Below are positions 25,774 to 43,900 of a DNA stretch of 64,000 nucleotides, one piece after another. A program made the translations under genes and the position numbers. The DNA is taken from positions 12,282,192 to 12,346,191 of the forward strand of contig NC_037603.1 of assembly GCF_003073045.1 (NCBI RefSeq), read 5' to 3'. This DNA comes from Pomacea canaliculata. Lineage: Eukaryota > Mollusca > Gastropoda > Architaenioglossa > Ampullariidae. The notes under the pieces were generated by a model. That model was not told where the DNA came from. It saw only the letters and a list, made by a program, of their open reading frames with translations, and ran no database searches. Position 1 is the first letter of the stretch. Each line of letters opens with the position of its first letter.

Positions 25774-26565
25774 GCACGGAGGACCAGGGAAATCGATGTA
25801 AGTCTTCGATATCCCGACCTGTGAAGGCTGTACGATTTTGACTAATTCGTATTCATGGCCATCAGTAATTCACCCAAGTGCACATTGCCCAGCGTGGATA
25901 ATTCTGTTATTCACGAGCCACATGCAACATCGGCAATTGCTGAATATGTGACTGCACGAGCCGCTCGGTCAAGGACTTGCAGAAGCGACAGATGAGCAGT
26001 TGTCCTGCTACAGAAAATTGTCAACAACAACAAAATAATTTGTCCACCTTCCCAAAAGAAAGTGATAGAAAAAAAAAGAGAATAATGTTTGACTTTTTTT
26101 TTTTTGCATGTGAAGTTTGTATGCACATATCTTGTGAGCAGAAATGGGGCGTTCACCGAGATTTTGTAAAATAACTTATTGCACAAACAAATGCACTCCA
26201 CCCGAAAGCATAGATATGTATACTCTCTGACTCCACTTGACCTGAAGCAAGGGTCACGGGGTCACTGTGTCTGCTAACCGTCCACATGTAGCTGGTTGCG
26301 TGCATGAACACAGGGACATCAGTAGGATGTTGCAATCAGGAAAGCGAACAGTAATCATTTGTGTTAGTTTGCCAAAACTGTATTGTGAAGTCGAGACCAT
26401 AGGGTGAACATCGTTCATCCTCTGTCACTTGTTTGTGCCATGTCACGATGGGTGGTCAGGAGGAGGCGCATCCCAGTTGGCATCAATGCCAAGGTCTTTG
26501 AGGGAGGAGGGCTTTGAGGTTGTCTTTGTTGTGCTTTTTGTTTGTTTGTTTGTTTTTCGTTCCAG

Positions 26566-26663
26566 CTGTATACTTGGGCTGGGGCGGCTCTCCAAAGAGC
26601 AACTGCTTCGGCAAACCAGTGTCAGGCATGCCCAGCAACTCTGTTTACGATTTCAGCAGAAGG
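26566..26663 (+). other. Possible orphan exon
   Basis: A strong pyrimidine tract and TTCCAG acceptor precede a GC-richer segment that ends near AGAAGG|GTGTGG. One frame reads VYLGWGGSPKSNCFGKPVSG, then MPSNSVYDFS. All three frames are open and I recognise no family, so the exon and its frame are uncertain. An AC repeat follows at about 26,690. Confidence 0.2.
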
Positions 26664-28104
26664 GTGTGGTTCTTTCTCTCTCTCTCCCTCACACACACAC
26701 ACAGAGTGTTGTTCATTGCAATAGAAAATGTTTTGAAAATAGACACCGCAACTCTCTAAACATAATCAAAGAAAAATGCACGTTCACAACATTTTATGTT
26801 GTTTTGGTTTTGCATTCAAGACAGGCGAGAGGGAATCTGAAAGTACAGGTCAGGACGATACGATTGCAAACTTGCTCGTGAGCAAAGTGCACTATCGATA
26901 ATAAGATAATAATGGATAGTCCCGTCAACGACACCACAAATAGAAGACAAGCACATTACGATTTCTAATCTGAAGACGAGGGCCCTTCAGGTGGACGAAA
27001 TGGTTATTGGGTATTAGAGTGGTACAGTCGGTACACAGACTGAGCCTCGTGGGTGGTTACAGAACAATAGCTAGAGGCAGGGGTCGTTCCATGACCTGGT
27101 TTAGGTCGTTACAGAACAATAGCTATTACTAACTTTCTATCGTCGCTATACAAGGAGAAGAATTCACCCTTAAGCAAGTCAACATGTGACTTTAAAGGGA
27201 CAGTCACCTGACGACAAAGGAGAAAAAAACCACGATCTGGATTCCCTCCCATTTATCAAGGCGGCAAGAGCTAGCATCACTGCTCATCATAAACATGTTA
27301 ATGTGATCACCATGTGTTGGAGCTGCTGTGACTGATCATGCCACCCACCCCTTCCCCACCCCGCAGTTCCATAACCCACCCTCTCTCTCCTCCTCCTTCC
27401 TCTCTGGTCACGTGAACTACCGTCGCCTATCCCAACGATGATCGTGGACAAAGCGACGGCAGAAATACCTCGCCGAGGGCAAAAACAGTAACCCTGACCT
27501 TTGACCTTACGTATCGAACCCTTTCTCTCACCATCCTGCGAAATACAATAAGCTTTTACACGCAGCCTGCGTGAGTGCCGCTAATCCCTTGATTCTGGCA
27601 AAACGCAATTTGCGGCCACGCGCAAGCGGCATCTGCGAGCTTAGACAATGACAGATGAAAGCCATGTCCCGTGTTTTCATGCTGCCGTCAGCAGTCAGAC
27701 TAGAAAAACACCCGGGGTCCGCCCGCGGTGGGTATCCGTACCCAGCTGTTAGCGTCTACTGCCTTCGTTTCGTGCATGAATACAGAGAAGAAGATTGCCA
27801 GGACTGTCAAATTAAGGCAAAGACCTTGTCCGTGGTCACAGTTTCTGTTTCAAACCTCACGCTGATTTCTGTTTTTAACAATATTTTCCTTACTTACGTG
27901 AATAACCTGTAATTTTGAGCAAAAATTTCCAGAAAACATCAGATGTAGAAGATCCAGAGATAGTTTATCGTTCTTCATTTGAGAGAACGAAAGTCTCAAC
28001 ATGACTGATGTCCTGTTCGTGCAGACACCAAGAATGGACTGCACATAACTTGCCAGAGTTATCTTTTGTCTGCAAATCACCATGGAAATCAATTATCAAT
28101 AATC

Positions 28105-28175
28105 AATCATCGTCGTCGTCGTCGTCACTATCATCATTATCATCGCTGTCGTCATCATCAACGACAACAACAAGA
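28105..28175. repeat. Impure CGT/ATC trinucleotide repeat
   Basis: A stretch of TCG and TCA trinucleotides followed by CAACAA-type words. It reads as poly-Ser in one frame; no gene context was found. Confidence 0.75.
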
Positions 28176-29039
28176 GATAAAATTATATGTTCAATGTCGG
28201 GTAAATGTAGCCCAGTAGATGAGTTAGAAAATACTCTCTTTGAAATGCTAGGTGGGTGATTGCATTTATTATTAGAGGTTTAGAGGGTTTGTTTACAGAG
28301 ATCACGTGGTTGAGCGAATGTGCGTGAAGTATATAGAAAGGAATCGTTGATATAAAAACAAGTTCTCCTTGTCAAAAAAAAAAAAAAAGTCTCACTTATT
28401 TAGCTTTCCTAAACCTTTGTTTAGTCTTCCCCTGTTCGACGATTGTAAAATGTATTTTGTAACTAAGATTCTGGAAAACCATGAGAAAGGAGGGTTGACT
28501 GCCTGCCGTCTGGAACTCTCCACAACCGCCTCTCTGATGGCTAAACCAGGATGAAAAAGTTCCATCCTACAGAGTGTGACTGCAGTGTGCCCATCCCGAT
28601 CTCCTCCACACCCGAACACAGCACACACACACACACAGCCCTCCACCCTGATCTCGTCAATCCCTCATTGAAAGAAAAGGTCGCGCGCGTTAACACGCCG
28701 ACTTGAATGCTGAGCGAGCAGCACCACAAGAATATTCTCAAGCTCGGGACTTTTTACCTCCCAAAAATTAGAATATAACAGCATGTGTCTGCTTAAGAAG
28801 CCTGCCAGAAAAAGTTGGCTGTTTGTCAAATTTCTACATCCACTGCGGTGGTGTCTGGCAGTTCATAACAAAGGATAAACACACACACAAACACACAAAC
28901 ACGAGGACAAAGCGACAGAAATGGGAACACCAGGTCACGTCTGTTGCACAAATAACCATAAACTTCTGTCCGCAACATTTGTTACACAAATAACCAGTAA
29001 ATATCACCAGCAGCTTCCTCTGATTATGGGGCAACAGCT

Positions 29040-29160
29040 GGGGGCTGCGGTCGCCATGTTGGCGGTGACGTCACGCGGGAGGAGAAAGGTAGTGGAGTCG
29101 GTGCCGCGTTACGACCGCTCACCTGGATATCGACAGGTGCGAGCAGCGCTCTTTAAGTTT
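29040..29160 (+). promoter_or_regulatory. Possible CpG-rich promoter with CRE and adjoining short frame
   Basis: A perfect CRE palindrome TGACGTCA (29,066-29,073) sits in a CpG-rich patch with CGCCATGTTGG, which resembles a YY1-type initiator word. An open frame through it reads MLAVTSRGRRKVVESVPRYD and reaches a possible donor, CGACAG|GTGCGA, near 29,136. No downstream exon could be assigned. Confidence 0.25.
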
Positions 29161-30663
29161 ATGAATGGCCATAATTTTAAGCCTGAGTACGCAGATCAGG
29201 AGGACACAAAACAAAAATTGAGGAGGAGGTAAGACGACCGTGAGGATAAGGTCTGTAAGAAGGAGGGTAGTCAGAGAATGAGCGTTGCTATGGCAACTTG
29301 TGATACAATGTGCTCCAGTAGAAAGAAAGCCAGTCGTGAGCAGTTTTGACCCCATCCCCTACACACCCACATTTCACCATCTTTCTCGAAGTTGGTTGTG
29401 ATCATGTTGCATTTGAAAGAAAAAAAAAAGAGAAATGACTGCATTTCATTTCCCTCCGTTACCTGGCCAGCGGCTTTGTGGCGATAGAGCGCACCTAACA
29501 GGTGACCTGATTTCCTCGCACAATGGTGTCCTCAACACCTGACGTGTCTGCAAGCTTGTGTCGGAGATTATTATTATTTCTTCATGTAAATATGTACACA
29601 AGGCACCACTCAGCCCCTATGGTCACTCGTCTATGGGAGGTTTACCCTTCCCCTGGATATTATTTAGCGGGACATGTGCTGACCGAGCTACCTGTTGCAC
29701 CTCATGCGGTATTTGTTTCAAGTGCAGTTGGGGTCAGATGTACAGAGGGAGGTTAAAATGTCTTTTAATTGGAGCAGTGCAATATCGGTTAGTCCGAAGC
29801 CAGGCGCTTAGCATCAACTACAAATATACCTCCAACGTGTCACATCAACACCAACTGGTGCTGTTTGACCTTTAGCCTTTGAAATTAGGTCGAGTTTTTA
29901 AAATTCGATGCCTGGGTTGAGGATAGGGTGGAAGAAGTGAACTGTAACATCAGTACTCAAAAGGTCATTGGCGATCAATATCATGTGATGAATACTGATA
30001 GTGCTGACAGTTGGCGTTTACATAGGTAAGTTCATGGTTATTTGTGCAACACACATGACCTGATACTCCCATTCCTGTAGCTTTGTCTCTGTGTGAGTGT
30101 GTTTATCCTTTGTAAGGTTTGTTATGTAATCCCTGATTGAGGTACTCCACTGTCGGAAATCATTCATGACCTCGGTGAATATCATTTAAATAATTCTCCA
30201 CGGAGATGGCTGTTACCAAAGACCGAGCACAACAAGATTTACATCATAAAAATCATGATGGCATCAAGAGTTTAGTTTCAGAAACGCTGGCGATGCTTGT
30301 AACACGATTAACTGCTAGAATTCCCGCTGTAAATGTCAGCAAAAGTATCTTTCCCTAAACACCAAGAAAGTATAAGAGTTTGTGTTTTGACTTTTTATCA
30401 CAATTGTGAAAGTTTGTCTGTGTTTCCTACAACAATGATCCGACTACAAGTCCAGCATTTATCATTTGCAGAATCCTTTTTGTTCCAACACAAAGCGCAT
30501 TTACATCTGTATATGCAAAATTCTGCTGTAGAATATAACTTGCACATTAGATGGACAATAACAGAAGTGTAACCATAGTTTAAATTTATATCATTTGGGT
30601 CTTTCCGACATCTCCAGGGCGTTTTGATGCTCATTTCATTAGTTGAATATTTGTAGTAGGTTG

Positions 30664-30830
30664 GGTGAGTACTGATATAGTGTTTACGAGTCTGTCTGTA
30701 TCATGATGCATGAGTGTTTGTGTGTCTATCCGTATTGTGGTTCATTTGTACTGATAGTGTTAATGTGTCTGTCCATATCATTATTCATGAGTACTGATAG
30801 TGTGTTTGCATACCTGTCCACAACAGAATT
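30664..30830. repeat. Tandem repeat, unit about 45 bp, about four copies
   Basis: The words GAGTACTGATAGTGT and GTCTGTCCATATCATGATTC recur at roughly 35-45 bp spacing. The copies are diverged. Confidence 0.7.
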
Positions 30831-31945
30831 TTGCGTGACAGGCTTCTAACACATGCTTTCATACCAAAGACCCAGGATCTGATTCCTAGGACTGACTGTG
30901 GCTGAACATTCAAAGAATTCACAGATGTTTTTACGGTTAGCCGCTGTGAGACAGTACATGTCTCTGTGTGGTGGGTTCAAGGAAGGGGAAGGAGATGGAA
31001 TGGCGCACGAGTTTTCCAATGCTCACTGTCTCTCATTTCCACTCCACTCCCACCCCCTACCCAGGAGGCCACATCTAAGTGGGTGCGGAAGGAGGAAAAG
31101 TGTAGTTTAAACCACCATAAATAAAATCCCGCCACCAAAATGGGTGAGAAAGAAAGAAAAACAAAAAGAGAAAGCGACTGGTTCTGTAACCGGCAAAGAA
31201 AGTGTCCCAGCGTGGTGTCAAAGGTCAGCATGGCAGCACAGCCGACAGTGTGAGAACTGAGACCGCGCTCGACATCAAGAATTTACCAAGAACGGCGCAA
31301 CGCCTCGGGTTCAAAGGTCAAAATAGGGAATGAAGACGTTCCTCCCACCACTCCCCTCAACAAAAAATAAGTGCAGACGACGACAATCCTGTATTTACAC
31401 CGAGTGAACTCCCCTTCATGGCAGACGCTTTACAAATACTGCGATGTTCCACACTACTTGTGCCACAAAAGATCCACAAGTTCAAAAGTCTGTTTTAGTA
31501 AAATGGTTTATACAAAATTCATTTGTCGATTGGAAACAGACTGTGCATGGCAAGAGAGAAAACATTGCACTGGGCCACGTTCTTACCCACAAAAGTCGCC
31601 TCCCCTGTTTCAGGGTTTTAAGCGGTTTCATCTGCAAAACGGATAAATGAAGAATTCTAACCTAACAAAACAATCTCTTATTTTCATCCCCCTGGTAAAA
31701 AGCCAAGTGGATGTCAGTAAGACATGTGAAAGATGTTGGGTTTATATATATTTCATAATTGATGAACTGCTGTATAATGAAGAAAATAAACTCAGTAACT
31801 GTGATCGTAGAGTGAAAAATAAAAGGGTGTAATAATATTAAATGTTTTCATGATGTAAATTCACTAGGCTCTCAATACTCTGATGAGAATTGTAAACTGA
31901 TTTTTCCATTAGCAAGAACATTTTTAAGACTTGCATGCTCTATGA

Positions 31946-32120
31946 CAGGTGGGGAACCTGTTTTCTGCCAAGAGCCATCTGGAGTTTTCAGGCCACACAA
32001 AATAAAATTAGCCTGCTATATTTGGTCGTCACAGTGTAAACACTTTTGCAATTTATTCATTCCCAGTATGATTGTCCTCAGTGACTGCAATATAGGTCAG
32101 CAACATGTACCCTGCTAGTT
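31946..32120. mobile_element. hAT-like transposon terminus (remnant or MITE)
   Basis: The sequence begins CAGGTGGGGAACCTG and continues TTTTCTGCCAAGAGCCATCT, then AATTAGCCTGCTATATTTGG. This closely follows the ends of a widespread hAT family (CAGGGGTGGGGAACC, then a GGGCCA-type word) as I remember it. I could not find the matching inverted end, so the right boundary is a guess. Confidence 0.55.
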
Positions 32121-32614
32121 TGCTCATGGTGTGATTTTGTAGTCCTTGCAACTGCAGTGCAAATGCTAAATTCTTGCAATTTGGTTAACAGCCAGAAAAT
32201 TTGATATTGCATTGTATGAAAAGGCCAGTTTGGCAAAAAACATCCACATTTTGGAAATAATTTCTCTTGCCAGAAATGCGCACCTAACATCACGGACCTT
32301 GTTGACTGCGCGTCTCTCATTCGTTGCCTCTATACCCCATCGTAACAAACCCTAAGAAAGTTTTCACTTCCGTTACCAATTTTAAATTGTCAGATTGTTC
32401 AAGAGGAAATTTTTTTTAGAATTGAGTAGTTAAGCTTTTATTTTATCAGAACCTTTTTTTTAAGACTGATTATTGCAAAATTAGCAGTAGCATTTTCCGT
32501 AAAATGTTTTGTTCATAGAAAACGAATTTGGGTTTATCAACAATTTTATTGTATAAAAACATTGCCACAACAGATTCTATTTACTTTTTTAATCATTAAT
32601 AATTATAATGAGTA

Positions 32615-32780
32615 TATATATAAGGTAATATCTCAGCCAAAGGCAAATTTAATGCGCTAAACAAGATCACAAAATAGAATGAAGAACAAAGCTAAGATTT
32701 GCTGTGTTCCATCCATAAAGGGCGATTACTGCAGAAACAAAATCAAGGAGTGCTAATCCTCCCAGCCTGTTAAGCAAAGG
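32615..32780. repeat. Dispersed SINE-like repeat, copy B
   Basis: Shares GTAATATCTCAGCCAAAGGC, a GCGCTAAACAAGATCACAAA word and a later CCATAAAGGGCGATTACT word with the copies at 45,995 and 56,850. An AT-rich simple sequence lies on its left, as for the other copies. Confidence 0.75.
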
Positions 32781-32910
32781 GATAGATTAATTGATATGAA
32801 TGCCAGGTCTCCACATCTCAATTTATTGATAAAACACCTTATGATGCAAAAGTTTTCAACTTTCCGATTTTATTTTTGATCAACTCCATTTACGTCGACA
32901 AACAGATGGC

Positions 32911-32927
32911 GTGTGTGTGTGTGTGTG
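32911..32927. repeat. GT microsatellite
   Basis: About eight GT dinucleotides downstream of MCM7. Confidence 0.9.
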
Positions 32928-33272
32928 AGGATCTTACCAGCCAACAGACCGGAAAATGGGAGACTCTAAAAAGCTGGACTTGACCCAGTAATGAAGGTCT
33001 GTGCCTAACATGTTATCTTTTAACAAACTTTGCAGACTGCAGATCTTCCTATTCCCCCATCCTCTTTCACCCAGATTTAGTAAAAGAAAATTGTTGCCTT
33101 GATGTGTTGTATGTTGCTCTACTAGAGTTCAATGATATTATGATTTTAGGAATCCTTTACAGTAAACTTTCAAGTGCCACTAGAAACATTCAAGGCAAAG
33201 ATGTGGAGGCAGGTCTAACTGCCAAAAGCAAGGAAAAAATGTTACTCATCAGCTAGTGTGTGGATTACAAAC

Positions 33273-33278
33273 TTTATT
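33273..33278 (-). terminator. Candidate MCM7 poly(A) signal
   Basis: AATAAA on the minus strand, about 220 bp after the MCM7 stop codon. It is the most suitably placed signal seen. Confidence 0.5.
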
Positions 33279-33499
33279 TTTATCTTACAGTTTTGTCCAC
33301 TAACTTATGGTTTTACACAGGTGAACTGTCCTCTGTAAGGATTTCTCACAGAAATTCTGTCCATGTAAATAAAATTCACCCATACAGGTCTTAAAGTAGA
33401 ATACACTTATTCAGTTCTTAAATATCAGTTTTGATAGCTGTTTGTACTCGTGCCGATATCTTAAAAGAAAATTGCGAGCAAGGCCTGATTTCATCCTGC

Positions 33500-40492
<6,993 letters not shown>

Positions 40493-40914
40493 CTTGACAC
40501 ACAATCACATACGAATCCACTGAACAATCCCAGTAAATAATAACAAAGATCTGCAAATAATGAACGACAGCTTTTCTTAAAACGGCGCGAAAATGTACCA
40601 CGTGAGCGACGGGAGATAATCCGTATTTCGTTCTGCCTCATGATTGGTCAAAAAATTTAGTAATTCTTAAACCGAATCCCGATTATACACCCGTGAAAGT
40701 TGGCTATTAATATCACTTTCTTACTTTCGTTTGTATTTATCTTTATGTCTATAATCACCAAAAGGAAAGAGAAAACGTGTGTTTATGAGTAAAGTGGGTT
40801 TGCAAAGACTGTACTAATTGAACTGCTTGACGCAGAGAGCATTGCCTATTCTAGAAGCATACATCACGCGCATGACTAACAGCGACTTCCGACAAGTGCG
40901 AGTTACACACAGCG
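40493..40914. promoter_or_regulatory. Bidirectional promoter of MCM7 and the DCN1-like gene
   Basis: The two start codons are separated by 422 bp. The interval contains GGCGCGAAAA (40,584-40,593), a perfect E2F site when read on the MCM7 strand; an E-box CACGTG (40,599-40,604); and an inverted CCAAT box, ATTGG (40,643-40,647). All lie within about 155 bp of the MCM7 start codon. E2F and Myc-type E-boxes are known regulators of MCM genes in vertebrates. No TATA box was seen for either gene. Confidence 0.75.
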
Positions 40915-43900
40915 ATGGTAAGTGGCCTCAGCTCTCAGTTCCGTCTTGGATGTATACGTGTGTGTAAGCTTCTCATATTGTAGCTCCAGATGTAATTTAA
41001 GTGAAATGTTTTATTTTTGTTACCAGCATAAATTAAAAAGCTCACAGCGGGACAAGGTCCGGCAGTTTATCGCATTCACTCAGACAGGGGAGAAAACTGC
41101 TATCAACTGTCTAAGCGCTCACGACTGGAAGCTAGATGTTGCAGTGGACAATTATTATCAAAATCCGGATAGATATAATTCTGAACCACGCATGTCTGTC
41201 GACAGGAGAAAGCTAGAAACACTTTGGCATAGATATAAAGGTATGTTGTGCAGATTTTCTTCCTCATCCTTTAGTTGGTTAGATGTATGTGACCTCGAAC
41301 TTGCACCATGTAGTTAGCCTGCGATGCACAAGCAGAAAATTCCAAGAAAATTAACAGCACCACACTGCCACAACATGAAGTACACTGATTTATAAGTTAT
41401 TTACTTTTCACATTTGTTTAACTCTAAACTGACAACAGTTGGTTTCGAATTTGTTTTATTACTATAGACGAGGCTGCTGTCATGTTTTGATTCGGTCAGC
41501 TGTTCTAAACAACTGTGCATTGTGCTTGTCACAGCTGATCCAGAACCTGTACTATGCTCCAAAGAGTACTCAACGAGTTGCTACAGATGTATTTTAATAT
41601 TAAATATACTTATTTTATGTCTTTTATCATATATTTAGAAGTTGTAGAAAAATATACAGCTATAAAAAGCATTTCTAGATCTACAGTTTATGTTTACTAG
41701 CCACTAAAATGATAATGATCATTTTGTGTGTGTGTGTTTCCACTTGCAGGGGATGGCTGATGAATTAAATGATAAAAGGATATTGTGTGGATTCAGAGCT
41801 AGGAATGAGCACTGGCCTTTGTAGTTGTAGTATTCACTGCTGAAAAGCATGTCAGGTGTTTGAATTTGCAGTGGTAGTTTACATAACACAGGTTTTGCAC
41901 AGTGGCACCAGGTAGAGTATTGCAGAGAATGTGACAGTAGATCTAGGTTAATTAACCATCAAAGAGAGATAATAATAATATAGCAAAACGGCTGCACATT
42001 TTGTTAATTTACAGATCCTCATGAAGAAGACAAGATGACTGTAGACGGGGTGATGAAGTTTCTAGATGACCTTCAGCTCAACCCAGAATCTCTGACAGTG
42101 TTGATCTTGGCCTGGAGATTTAAGGCAGCAACACAATGTGAATTTACTAAGGATGAATTTATAAATGGCATGATTGAGATGGGGTGAGTGTTTCAATAAA
42201 ATTAAAAGGATAAGCATGAAAATAGCATCAATAGTATAAACGATATAAATAAAACTACTTATATAGCACTGTATCCTACCCAAAGACCATCTGATACTTT
42301 CTGTGCATCAGCCTCTTCAACAAGGTGTTAAGTTCACTTGTAAGAAGAATGATGATGTTAAACCTGTTTTATATAAAAGTATGTCCTGTCTGGATTGCTG
42401 TTTGTGGGTGTTTATGATCTGTCAATTCAAGAGGAAAAGCTCTGCTTGCTGTGAGGATGGGTTAGCATGAAACATTTTGTCAGCTAAACATCTCAGCAGG
42501 TATCTTCTGTTTACTATTACCAGAGGTGCTTGAATTGCCTTTGTCTTATATATTTTCCAATTTTGTTTGTTGGTCAACGTAACATCCTGGACATGATTCG
42601 GAAACTAGGGTTTGGAGATCGTGCAAGAAGAAATATATAACTGATAGCTCGCTCTTTATTCAAGTTTCTTCTTAACTTTGGAAGGTATCTGAACAGAAAT
42701 TTATGATATTGAAGTGAGAGGTACGTATGTGGTGTGTTTGTGATGGTGAGGAAAGGGGATCAGATCTGAAGAAATTAGAAGAGTCCTCGAGGTCTGAAAA
42801 TATAGGATCATATTTTATATCTAGTTTAAAAGACAACACAGTATAGTAGGTGCAGCCTTGTGGCTCATGATTATATGGCATGTCATTTAAAATATTGGAT
42901 TGAATTATGTTTCTGGGTGATGAGAGTTTCTATTGCTGGTTTTCCTTCACTTTACTGAGAATACAGTGTTTTGTCTTAGTAATGATAACATACTGTCTGC
43001 TGTGTTTATCAACGTAAGAAGATAGCAAATAAACACAGTTTACATGAAAATAGAAAACTTTCTATGAAATGAAAAAACAGGACACAAATAAATAGATTAG
43101 TAGTGAATAAAGATAAAGGTAGTTCCTCATAAAAAAAATGTGAGGCATTAGAATCCTCATTGAGGGCAGCTTTTGTGAGGGTGGTGCCTGTGTCCTCCCT
43201 TACTTTTCCCAACCCGCTGTAGCTAGGTACCCACTCCACAGCTGGGTTGAGCAGTCCAGTGTTGCATCGGTTAGTGCCTATCACCAATACAGTGAAGGTT
43301 GGCTGTCCTGGGTTCAGCTCTCGTCTCGGGCATGCTGTTCTTTCTCTGCATATGGCATCTGTTTACAGGGCTGGCTGCCTTGCCGTGATGTAGCCTTAGT
43401 TGCTGGCTCGGTGTAAAACGCCTATCCCCCACTCACCCCACAGTTGGGTCAATTGCTGTGTCAAAACCAGCTCGTGTTTGTGCCCTCAGGTTTGTACACC
43501 ATTGCTCTAACCATTAGGTTATCCACTATTTTGTATTAGTGGAGAGCAAAATTCAGTGATAAAATGCAGATTATTTTAGAGAATAATTTAGTTGTCTATA
43601 GATCCAAAGATTTAGAGTTGATCTAGTAGGCAGGAAAGCTGATGAGGCACCAACGCTGGTGATGAAAACAGCAGCACATGAAAGTACCACTTGATTCTCA
43701 TTATTGTTTCAGCTGCGATAGTGTAGAAAAGCTGCGAAGCAAATGTAGCAACCTTGAACAAGAAATTGTAGATCCTGGTCGCTTCAAAGACTTTTACCAG
43801 TTCACTTTCAACTATGCCAAAAACCCTGGACAAAAAGGATTAGGTAAGATGGAGTTTGTGTATGTGTGTTTGAGGGGTTGGGTGGGCGAGGTTCATTATT

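Larger units (their letters stand above)
25061..33272. other. Intergenic region between convergent glypican and MCM7 genes
   Basis: No gene of a known family was found. Contents are listed separately: a GC/AC microsatellite at 25,749, a possible exon at 26,566, a trinucleotide-rich stretch at 28,105, a possible CRE promoter at 29,066, a 45-bp-period repeat at 30,664, an hAT-like terminus at 31,946 and a SINE-like repeat at 32,615. Local duplications also occur at 27,080-27,125 and 28,940-29,000. Confidence 0.6.

Noticed and set aside
28105..28175. CRISPR-like or regulatory array
   Set aside because: Simple impure trinucleotide repeat with no spacer structure, in animal DNA.
31563..31584. miR-25/92-like word (CATTGCACTGGGCCACG), noted because vertebrate MCM7 hosts this cluster
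   Set aside because: It lies outside MCM7, diverges after the seed and has no convincing hairpin partner upstream.
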